Shown: in pieces, positions 1 through 5,125 of the stretch
Layout: each line of letters begins with the position of its first letter
Position numbering within the stretch: position 1 is the first letter of the stretch
From: Bacteroidota bacterium
GTDB lineage: Bacteria; Bacteroidota; Bacteroidia; Bacteroidales; Prolixibacteraceae
Length of the DNA: 5,125 nt
Assembly: GCA_030691295.1 (NCBI GenBank)
Contig: JAUYEQ010000059.1
Location: 1 to 5,125 of the forward strand
Reading direction: 5' to 3'
Notes under the pieces: generated by a model
Databases searched by the model: none
What the model was told of the DNA's origin: nothing
The model's input: only the letters and a program-made list of their open reading frames with translations
Made by a program: the position numbers and the translations under genes

Positions 1-310
1 CACCAAAAAGAAAGAGCGGGGAAATACAATTTATCACAAAGCATTGCTTATTGATTATCCCAATGCAGAAGATAAAGTTAGATTTGCCGATAAAAAAAGG
101 AAAGGATTAATTTCCAAAAATGCTGGTATCGGTAATTTAATTGAGATTCACGGACACGGCGGCAAAGGGTTCAATTGGACCAGCGGTTGTGTTGGATTGA
201 AAAATCGGGATATGGATGATTTATACCGCTTGGTGGGCAACGGAACCAGGGTAACAATAGTTGGTTCAATAGAGCCACTCTCAGTAATTTCAGAAGGATT
301 GAATTTTTAA
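1..310 (+). CDS. L,D-transpeptidase (YkuD domain), C-terminal part
   Basis: The gene is cut by the left edge; the reading frame is open from base 2, giving 102 visible residues before TAA. The TTG at 44 is simply an internal Leu codon and should not be taken as the start. Seen: a histidine motif IHGHGG (His at bases 149-151) followed 13 residues later by the cysteine of WTSGCVGL (Cys at 188-190), then a helix NRDMDDLYRLV and a final strand GTRVTIV. Known: YkuD enzymes cross-link peptidoglycan stem peptides, or attach or remove proteins on them, through a Cys/His pair in the periplasm. This copy is of the HGHGG...W[TS]xGC type, lacking the Arg that usually follows the Cys by two residues (Gly here). 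The N-terminal region, including any signal peptide, lies outside the window. The family call is firm; the exact substrate is unknown. It is followed by a second transpeptidase on the same strand. Confidence 0.88.
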   Translation, partial: TKKKERGNTIYHKALLIDYPNAEDKVRFADKKRKGLISKNAGIGNLIEIHGHGGKGFNWTSGCVGLKNRDMDDLYRLVGNGTRVTIVGSIEPLSVISEGLNF

Positions 311-356
311 TTCTTTTGAAACATTTATTAAAAAGAATAGTTGATGTTATAAATGT
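310..356 (+). repeat. two interleaved 8-base inverted repeats after the first transpeptidase gene
   Basis: ATTCTTTT at 310-317 pairs with AAAAGAAT at 331-338. ACATTTAT at 321-328, inside the loop of the first stem, pairs with ATAAATGT at 349-356. The first arm begins on the last base of the stop codon. Because one arm of the second pair sits in the loop of the first, the two could together form an H-type pseudoknot in RNA. Both stems are almost all A-T pairs and no T run follows, so this is not a standard intrinsic terminator. It may be chance in an AT-rich spacer. Confidence 0.35.
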
Positions 357-397
357 ATTGAAAACGAGAATAGCATCTGTAATTTAATAATATATCT

Positions 398-1060
398 ATG
401 ATTCGCTCTTTATTAATTTATATCGCGGTATTGTTTGTCGGAATCCTGTTCTTTATTTCGATGATACTTTTTGTAATTCCAGCGTTACAGGAATCAACGC
501 TTGTACTTCCCTCACTGAGTAAAGCGCAAGCTGACGCGGAAGGTGCTGAAACCCAAAAAGTAAAATTGGAGAAGGAAATTACAACACTGCAAACGAAACT
601 GGATAAATATACGCCATCAAATGCGTATATTATTATCAATACAACCGATAACCACTTCTATTTGTACAAAGGGAAAAATTTGATTCGCGAAGGCATTTGT
701 TCTACCGGCAAAAATGAAAGACTTGTACAGAGCGATGGCGAAAAGGAGTTTGTATTTCACACCCCGTTGGGTGTTCACCGTGTACTGCGCAAACAACCAA
801 ATCCGGTTTGGGCAAAACCCGACTGGGCGTTTATTGAAGACGGATTACCAATTCCGCCAAGAGGACACCCCTCCCGGTTTGAATCAGGTACCCTCGGAGC
901 CTACAAATTGGAACTTGGCGATGGCTATATGATTCATGGAACAATTTACAAACGTTTTATGGGATTAAATGTAACCCATGGCTGTGTCCGAATGGGCGAC
1001 GAGGATTTGGAAATAGTTTACAAGACAATGGAAGTTGGTTCAAAAGTTTATATTTATTAA
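398..1060 (+). CDS. membrane-anchored L,D-transpeptidase (YkuD domain), complete
   Basis: A 220-residue protein expected to act on peptidoglycan stem peptides on the outer face of the inner membrane. Residues 3-29 form one hydrophobic segment without a lipobox, so it is probably a membrane anchor or uncleaved signal. Residues 40-71 (KAQADAEGA, KVKLEKEITTLQTKL) are a charged helical, probably coiled-coil, spacer. The YkuD domain runs from about 76 to 220: a strand pair ending in CSTG (101-104), HTPLG (121-125), HGT at 180-182 and THGCVRM at 193-199. His180, Cys196 and Arg198 are the canonical active-site residues, so it should be catalytically competent. The first ATG of the frame at 398 directly precedes the hydrophobic segment; no Shine-Dalgarno sequence is present, as usual in Bacteroidota. 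The next gene starts two bases after the stop, so the two are almost certainly co-transcribed. Family certain; whether it makes 3-3 cross-links or another linkage cannot be read from sequence. Confidence 0.93.
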   Translation: MIRSLLIYIAVLFVGILFFISMILFVIPALQESTLVLPSLSKAQADAEGAETQKVKLEKEITTLQTKLDKYTPSNAYIIINTTDNHFYLYKGKNLIREGICSTGKNERLVQSDGEKEFVFHTPLGVHRVLRKQPNPVWAKPDWAFIEDGLPIPPRGHPSRFESGTLGAYKLELGDGYMIHGTIYKRFMGLNVTHGCVRMGDEDLEIVYKTMEVGSKVYIY

Positions 1061-1062
1061 TA

Positions 1063-1866
1063 ATGAAAGAAAATTCAACTGAAGACTTTGATAGTCTGTT
1101 CGTAAAAAAATACAAGGGACTAAAGATTTTTGTGATCATCTTTAGTGCAATACTAATCACTTTTATAAGTGTCTATACTTTTCTTTCTGTTGGTGCAGTT
1201 CGCGATCGAATGAAATTGGCACAAACACAGGCTGAGGCAACAGAGCCGGTTAGTTCATCCCTGATTGATTTGATGAAAGAAAAAGCATGGATTGAATCAC
1301 GTGTTAAAATGGCTTCAGGAGATTCAATCGGTTTATCTATTGATTTGGGAGAACAAATCCTCCAACTCGAATTAAAAGGTGTGGTTGTAATGTCAACAAA
1401 AATCCGGGAATACTCAGCATCTGGTTTCTTTAAACGAATGGATGGAAATGTCTATTTTTCAATGTTTGGAACACCATTGACAATTCAGAAATTCGAATCC
1501 TCCATCGAGAAAAATCCATTTAAAGTTGTAATCGCTCCTAAAAATGAAGCTGAGGCTGAGGCTGCATCGGCTAAAAAAGATTCTATTCGGGATGAAAATG
1601 TATTCTGGACAGTTAAATTCGATCGTGAATTTGAATTGAATATACAGGGAATTGATTCCATTTCAGAATCTCAATCGAAATACCGACTGGGTAAAGGTTT
1701 TGAGTTTAAGAGAGATTTGAAAAATATTTACAATTCATTCAAGCACATTGTGCAATTCAGGAAGCCTACCTATACTCCTGAAATTCTCATCGCTATTCCG
1801 GAAAATGAAGCCAAGGCAATTCTGAGGGCTTTGCCCCGAAACGCTTCGGTTACCATTCGCATTTAG
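1063..1866 (+). CDS. membrane-anchored, cysteine-free paralogue of L,D-transpeptidase (putative pseudoenzyme)
   Basis: A 267-residue protein with no family I can name outright. Seen: a single membrane segment at about 21-43, a helical spacer (LAQTQAEATE, 52-61) and a mixed beta domain to the end. The plan matches the upstream transpeptidase. TPL at 137-139 (upstream 122-124), QG at 195-196 (upstream HG, 180-181), G210 (upstream G195) and DLxxIY at 218-223 (upstream DLxxVY, 203-208) all sit at a constant offset of 15 residues. At the catalytic positions Gln195 replaces His and Lys211 replaces Cys, and the whole protein has no Cys and only one His (228). It carries a longer tail after 223, ending in NEAKAILRALPRNASVTI, which resembles the final helix and strand of YkuD domains. 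Residues 162-170 are an (EA)-rich linker. Inference: a non-catalytic partner or regulator of the upstream enzyme, translated in tandem with it. The gene itself is certain; the paralogy is likely, the role open. Confidence 0.85.
   Translation: MKENSTEDFDSLFVKKYKGLKIFVIIFSAILITFISVYTFLSVGAVRDRMKLAQTQAEATEPVSSSLIDLMKEKAWIESRVKMASGDSIGLSIDLGEQILQLELKGVVVMSTKIREYSASGFFKRMDGNVYFSMFGTPLTIQKFESSIEKNPFKVVIAPKNEAEAEAASAKKDSIRDENVFWTVKFDREFELNIQGIDSISESQSKYRLGKGFEFKRDLKNIYNSFKHIVQFRKPTYTPEILIAIPENEAKAILRALPRNASVTIRI
1546..1563 (+). repeat. hexanucleotide tandem repeat, three copies
   Basis: GAAGCT at 1546-1551 is followed by two copies of GAGGCT (1552-1557, 1558-1563). It encodes Glu-Ala three times in the linker of the cysteine-free transpeptidase-like protein. 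The unit is a multiple of three, so copy-number changes would lengthen or shorten the linker without breaking the frame. Confidence 0.6.
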
Positions 1867-1871
1867 GTTTG
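1864..1871 (+). promoter_or_regulatory. putative Bacteroidota -7 promoter element for mobA
   Basis: TAGGTTTG matches the Bacteroidota -7 consensus TAnnTTTG exactly. It overlaps the TAG stop of the preceding gene and ends 16 bases before the mobA ATG, so transcription would begin only about ten bases before translation. No convincing TTTG -33 partner sits at the usual distance; the nearest TTTG (1830-1833) is about 30 bases upstream. The 8-mer also occurs within cinA (4524-4531), so chance matches do happen. Supported mainly by position. Confidence 0.4.
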
Positions 1872-1887
1872 GGTTTATTAACAATGA

Positions 1888-2460
1888 ATGGAAATTAAAG
1901 CTGATATCTCCGGATATATACTGGCTGGCGGTAAAAGTAACCGAATGGGGACCGATAAAGCACTTTTATTGGTTCAGAAGGAAACTTTGCTGATACGGAT
2001 AAAAAAACTAATTGATCCATTTTGCAAATCGGTTGAAATCAGCGGTCACAATTCAAATTATTCTGATTTTAATATCAAAATGGTTCCTGATTTATATCCA
2101 GGTATCGGTCCGGTTTCAGGATTAATTTCCACATTAAAGCATTCATCAACAGAATGGAACCTATTAGTCAGTGTTGATACACCTTTTATTAACCGGGAAT
2201 TGATTCAATCCTTGATCACACAAATCGGTGAATTTGATTGTATTATTCCGGAACATGATGGCGGTGTAGAACCTCTGATTGGCTTATACAACAGGCAGAT
2301 TTTACCTCAACTTGAAGAAATAATTAATCTGGGCGATTACAAACTGATGAGATTGTTAATGAAACTGAATACACGTTACCTTGATTGTCGCCCTCTGATT
2401 CAAAAATATCCACGCTTGTTTTTCAATATCAATCGTCCAGAGGATTACAACTCCATCTGA
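1888..2460 (+). CDS. mobA: molybdenum cofactor guanylyltransferase (MobA-type nucleotidyltransferase)
   Basis: A 190-residue cytoplasmic protein of usual MobA length. It should transfer GMP from GTP to molybdopterin-bound molybdenum, making the guanine dinucleotide cofactor of DMSO-reductase-type enzymes. Seen: the nucleotide-binding loop LAGGKSNRMGTDKAL at 12-26, the PG(I)GPVSG turn at 71-78, SVDTPF at 95-100 with Asp97 as the likely Mg2+ ligand (E. coli MobA has CDTPY here), EPLIGLY at 128-134 and the C-terminal FFNINRPEDY at 178-187. Start: the ATG at 1888 is the in-frame one; another ATG four bases upstream (1884) is out of frame and stops after four codons. It follows the transpeptidase-like gene by 21 bases and may be read from that transcript, from its own promoter, or both. 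No other molybdenum cofactor gene is in the window. A MobA-like enzyme with a different nucleotide or acceptor (such as MocA) is possible but less likely. Confidence 0.85.
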   Translation: MEIKADISGYILAGGKSNRMGTDKALLLVQKETLLIRIKKLIDPFCKSVEISGHNSNYSDFNIKMVPDLYPGIGPVSGLISTLKHSSTEWNLLVSVDTPFINRELIQSLITQIGEFDCIIPEHDGGVEPLIGLYNRQILPQLEEIINLGDYKLMRLLMKLNTRYLDCRPLIQKYPRLFFNINRPEDYNSI

Positions 2461-2505
2461 TTTGCTAAAATGCTCCTATTCTTCTCCTGAAGAACTGTTT
2501 CGGTT

Positions 2506-2522
2506 AAAGCGGAAAGCTTTTT
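2506..2522 (+). terminator. weak hairpin with short T run after mobA
   Basis: AAAGC (2506-2510) and GCTTT (2516-2520) form a 5-base stem around GGAAA, with five T's at 2518-2522. A second small hairpin, TTCTTC-TCCT-GAAGAA, lies just upstream at 2479-2494. Both fall between mobA and the next promoter element, where a terminator would be expected, but the stems are short, so the call is tentative. Confidence 0.25.
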
Positions 2523-2524
2523 GT

Positions 2525-2532
2525 TAACTTTG
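2525..2532 (+). promoter_or_regulatory. putative Bacteroidota -7 promoter element for the M48 protease unit
   Basis: TAACTTTG is an exact match to TAnnTTTG and ends 16 bases before the protease ATG, in the only sizeable spacer (88 bases) of this half of the window. No good TTTG -33 box is seen at the usual spacing; TTTC at 2498-2501 is the nearest candidate and is a little too far. It would drive the protease, cinA and the following gene. Confidence 0.5.
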
Positions 2533-2548
2533 GACAAAATTTCAATGC

Positions 2549-3778
2549 ATGTCACAAATCTTGTTTTACATTATTGTTGGCCTTGTTGTGGCCGATTTTG
2601 TTTTCGAACGTATTCTGGAATACCTCAATTCTACTCAATGGAGCGATCGTCTTCCGGAGGAAGTAAAAGGTATTTATGACGAAGAAAAATACCGCCAGCA
2701 ACAAACTTATGAGAAAGTAAATTTTCGCTTTTCGTTGATTAGCTCTTCTTTCAGCTTTGTATTGCTGTTGCTCATGTTTTTATTCTCCGGATTTGCATGG
2801 GTGAACAGTGTAGCACTTTCCATATCGGCAAATTCAATTCTTACAGCCTTGGTTTTCTTCGGAACATTGATGTTTGTTTCAGATATTCTTACAACTCCTT
2901 TTTCAGTTTATGACACATTTGTAATTGAAGAAAAATTTGGCTTTAACAAAACCACCCCCAAAACGTTTGCTCTCGATAAATTAAAAGGATGGCTGCTTGG
3001 AGCTGTTATCGGTGGCGGATTGCTTGCGCTAATTATATACATTTATCAGCTCACAACCAGCAATTTCTGGATATACGCATGGATGGTAATCAGCGCATTT
3101 TCATTTTTCATGGTGTTGTTCTATTCTAACCTGATTGTACCCTTATTCAACAAACAAACTCCTCTTCCTGAAGGTGAACTAAAATCAGCCATCGAAAATT
3201 TCTCTTCCAAAGTGGGTTTTAAGCTCGACAATATTTATGTGATCGACGGCTCCAAACGATCGACCAGGGCAAATGCTTATTTCACCGGATTGGGCGCTAA
3301 AAAACGAATAGTATTGTACGATACGCTCATCAACGATTTGACAACCAATGAACTGGTTGCAGTTTTGGCACACGAAATCGGTCATTACAAAAAGCACCAT
3401 GTGATTTGGAGTTTGCTGCTCGGAATTTTGCAGACTGGTATCGTCTTGTTTATTTTCTCGCTATTTGTTGGCAACCCAATTCTTTCTGCGGCACTTGGAG
3501 TTGCAGAGCCCAGCTTTCACATCGGATTGATTGCTTTTGGGGTCTTGTATTCGCCCATTTCGATGGTTACCGGACTGGCGATGAATATTTTTTCAAGAAA
3601 AAATGAATATCAGGCTGATGCCTTTGCTGCGAAACACTTTGATACCAACGAAATGGCTTCAGCATTGAAGAAATTATCCGTAACCAACCTGAGCAATCTC
3701 CACCCACATCCTGTTTATGTGTTTTTTCACTATTCGCACCCTACCCTTTTACAAAGGTTGAAAGCATTAAAAAAATGA
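2549..3778 (+). CDS. Ste24-type M48 family membrane metalloprotease (CAAX prenyl protease 1 family)
   Basis: A 409-residue multi-pass inner-membrane zinc protease, the full length of the Ste24 (M48A) family. Seen: an N-terminal M48_N region with hydrophobic segments at about 5-20, 62-85, 93-112, 147-168 and 174-199; the zinc motif HEIGH at 275-279 in a typical LAHEIGHYKKHH context; hydrophobic segments at about 285-308 and 323-345; the third zinc ligand Glu353 in NEYQADAFA; and the family-typical C-terminal NLHPHPVY...HYSHPTLLQRL (383-404). All zinc ligands are present, so it should be active. Bacteria lack protein prenylation; bacterial members are thought to serve membrane protein quality control, which is my inference here. 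Start: ATG 2549 leads straight into the first hydrophobic segment; the ATG at 2545 is out of frame. The stop overlaps the cinA start by four bases (ATGA). Confidence 0.95.
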   Translation: MSQILFYIIVGLVVADFVFERILEYLNSTQWSDRLPEEVKGIYDEEKYRQQQTYEKVNFRFSLISSSFSFVLLLLMFLFSGFAWVNSVALSISANSILTALVFFGTLMFVSDILTTPFSVYDTFVIEEKFGFNKTTPKTFALDKLKGWLLGAVIGGGLLALIIYIYQLTTSNFWIYAWMVISAFSFFMVLFYSNLIVPLFNKQTPLPEGELKSAIENFSSKVGFKLDNIYVIDGSKRSTRANAYFTGLGAKKRIVLYDTLINDLTTNELVAVLAHEIGHYKKHHVIWSLLLGILQTGIVLFIFSLFVGNPILSAALGVAEPSFHIGLIAFGVLYSPISMVTGLAMNIFSRKNEYQADAFAAKHFDTNEMASALKKLSVTNLSNLHPHPVYVFFHYSHPTLLQRLKALKK

Positions 3779-5031
3779 AAGCAGAACTAATTACAATAGG
3801 CGACGAAATATTAATCGGACAGATTATCGATACCAACTCGGCATGGGTGGGGCAGCAACTAAATCTGCACGGCATTGAAGTGTATCAGGTAACTTCGGTT
3901 CACGATAACCGCGAACACATTTTGAAAGCGCTTGCCGATGCCGAAAAAGATGCTGATTTGGTGCTGATTACAGGTGGCCTTGGTCCAACCAAAGACGATA
4001 TTACCAAAGAATGCCTGTGCGAATATTTTGGGACTAAATTGGTTTACTTTCCTGAAGTTTTCGAACATGTTCAGTCGCTTTTATCTTCACGAAATGTGAC
4101 AATCAACCAATTGAACCGCGATCAGGCTTTGTTGCCGGCCAGTTGTACCGTGCTGCACAATTCGGTTGGAACAGCTTCAGGAATGTGGTTCGAGCGCAAT
4201 GGAACCATTTTTGTCTCCATGCCAGGCGTGCCTTTCGAAATGGAAGCGATTATGACTGAAGAGGTTTTTCCGAGGCTGATAAAACTTGAAATTTTGGAGT
4301 CGATCGTACACAAAACCATTCTGACACTTGGATTGCCTGAATCGATGCTTGCCGAAAAGATTGAGCATTGGGAAAATGCGTTGCCCAATTTCATCAAGCT
4401 GGCCTACCTTCCAAGTGCGTTGGCAGTTCGCCTTCGGATGAGCGCTTATGGTACCGATCGGGCAATGCTTGAAACTGAAATCGACAAACAGGTAAAAGAG
4501 TTGTTAGCGATCATTCCTGAAAATATTTTTGGTTTCGATGATGAAAACATGGCGCTGGTAATTGGAAGAATACTGGTTACAACATCAAAAACCCTGGCAG
4601 TGGCCGAAAGCTGCACCGGTGGAAATATTGCACATTCTATTACTTCCAACTCCGGAAGTTCAGCCTATTTCAAAGGGGGCGTGATTGCTTATTCCAACGA
4701 AATAAAAATCAAACTGCTGAATGTCCCGGCTGAAATGATTGAAACTCATGGAGCTGTCAGTCAGCAGGTAGCAGAAGCAATGGCCATTGGAGCACAAAAA
4801 GCTTTGAATGCCGATTATTCTATTTCAACAACAGGAATAGCCGGACCTAATGGTGGAACAGCAGAAAAACCGGTCGGAACTGTTTGGATAGCGGTGGCTG
4901 GTCCTTCAGGAGTAAAAAGCGAAAAATTTATTTTCAGACATAACCGCGAACGAAATATAATACGCTCAACACAAACTGCGTTAAATCTTTTACGTACGCT
5001 TATTTTAAACGACATTAAAGAATCAGAATGA
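3775..5031 (+). CDS. cinA: CinA family nicotinamide-nucleotide amidohydrolase / competence-damage inducible protein
   Basis: A 418-residue two-domain CinA, full length. Residues 1-170 are the molybdopterin-binding-like (MoCF, COG1058) domain: ITIGDEILIGQIIDTNS at 6-22, ITGGLGPTKDDIT at 65-77 and SMPGVPFEM at 148-156. In characterised homologues this part hydrolyses ADP-ribose. A linking region follows to about 255. Residues 260-415 are the PncC domain, which deamidates nicotinamide mononucleotide to nicotinate mononucleotide in pyridine nucleotide recycling: AESCTGG at 277-283 (Ser279 the likely nucleophile), YFKGGVIAYSN at 298-308, GAVSQQVAEAMA at 326-337, TGIAGPNGGT at 353-362 and KPVGTVWIA at 365-373. 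All expected motifs are intact; the protein is probably cytoplasmic. Its ATG overlaps the protease stop and its stop overlaps the next ATG, so translation is probably coupled on both sides. The competence name is historical; NAD salvage is the better-supported role. Confidence 0.96.
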   Translation: MKAELITIGDEILIGQIIDTNSAWVGQQLNLHGIEVYQVTSVHDNREHILKALADAEKDADLVLITGGLGPTKDDITKECLCEYFGTKLVYFPEVFEHVQSLLSSRNVTINQLNRDQALLPASCTVLHNSVGTASGMWFERNGTIFVSMPGVPFEMEAIMTEEVFPRLIKLEILESIVHKTILTLGLPESMLAEKIEHWENALPNFIKLAYLPSALAVRLRMSAYGTDRAMLETEIDKQVKELLAIIPENIFGFDDENMALVIGRILVTTSKTLAVAESCTGGNIAHSITSNSGSSAYFKGGVIAYSNEIKIKLLNVPAEMIETHGAVSQQVAEAMAIGAQKALNADYSISTTGIAGPNGGTAEKPVGTVWIAVAGPSGVKSEKFIFRHNRERNIIRSTQTALNLLRTLILNDIKESE

Positions 5032-5125
5032 AAAAAATACTCATAATCACCGGAACGATTGTACTGATTGTTGGAATACTGGCAGCTTTGCCATTTCTGT
5101 ACAAAGACAAGCTACTTGCAAAAGT
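5028..5125 (+). CDS. N-terminus of a membrane-anchored protein, probably AsmA-like
   Basis: Only the first 32 codons are present; the gene runs off the right edge. It starts at an ATG that overlaps the cinA stop (ATGA, 5028-5031). Seen: MKKILIITG then a hydrophobic stretch to about residue 23, followed by LPFLYKDKLLAKV. A short Lys-rich start, one membrane helix and a Leu-Pro-Phe-Leu-x-Lys-Asp-Lys exit resemble the starts of Bacteroidota AsmA-family proteins, large periplasmic proteins linked to outer-membrane lipid transport and homeostasis. That identification rests on a short N-terminus only. The gene start is well supported by the overlap and the codon pattern. Confidence 0.65.
   Translation, partial: MKKILIITGTIVLIVGILAALPFLYKDKLLAK

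Noticed and set aside
44..310. Free-standing 88-residue gene starting at TTG 44
   Set aside because: The frame is open back to base 2 and the residues before 44 continue the same domain; it is the tail of a larger gene cut by the window edge.
357..387. Promoter for the second transpeptidase: ATTG (357-360), 19 bases, TAATTTAA (380-387)
   Set aside because: The spacing suits a -33/-7 pair, but the -7 part lacks the final TG and the -33 part has one mismatch, in a very AT-rich spacer; too weak to annotate.
1884..1898. Four-codon open frame overlapping the mobA start as a regulatory leader peptide
   Set aside because: Too short to show any coding signal; kept only as part of the matched-start observation, not as a gene.
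3406..3606. 66-codon open frame on the plus strand inside the M48 gene
   Set aside because: It is an alternative frame across the conserved protease C-terminal half, with no start context or recognisable product.
4122..4397. 91-codon open frame on the minus strand inside cinA
   Set aside because: It lies antisense to intact, motif-bearing cinA coding sequence and its translation shows no recognisable domain; a shadow frame. The same holds for the other antisense frames.
4524..4531. TATTTTTG matching the TAnnTTTG promoter element
   Set aside because: It lies inside cinA with no gene start just downstream; taken as a chance match and as a caution about this short consensus.

Overview
The window looks like a piece of a Bacteroidota chromosome. 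The base composition is AT-rich, the genes lack Shine-Dalgarno sequences before their starts, two gene starts are preceded by the Bacteroidota-type -7 element TAnnTTTG, and the protein families fit. An anaerobic or marine Bacteroidales/Marinilabiliales-type organism is plausible, but the sequence alone does not fix the genus. All seven genes lie on the + strand, there is no gene-free stretch above 90 bases, and I see no RNA gene, mobile element or CRISPR array.

Left part (1-1866): a cell-envelope cluster. It opens with the C-terminal end of a YkuD-type L,D-transpeptidase. After 87 bases comes a complete membrane-anchored L,D-transpeptidase with an intact His/Cys active site. Two bases later starts a 267-residue membrane-anchored protein that I read as a degenerate paralogue of its neighbour. 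It has the same anchor-helix-domain plan and conserved landmarks at a constant offset, but Gln and Lys stand where the catalytic His and Cys should be, and it contains no cysteine at all. This active enzyme/pseudoenzyme pair is the most interesting thing in the window.

Middle (1888-2460): a MobA-type molybdenum cofactor guanylyltransferase, apparently with its own -7 promoter element overlapping the stop codon of the preceding gene. No other molybdenum cofactor gene is visible.

Right part (2549-5125): a second transcription unit with its own TAnnTTTG element. It encodes a Ste24-type M48 membrane metalloprotease, a full-length two-domain CinA (nicotinamide-nucleotide amidohydrolase family), and the first 32 residues of a membrane-anchored protein resembling AsmA-family starts. 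The three are chained by two 4-base ATGA stop/start overlaps, implying translational coupling. Apart from the transpeptidase-like pair and the curiously matched start regions of mobA and the M48 gene, the content is ordinary housekeeping.
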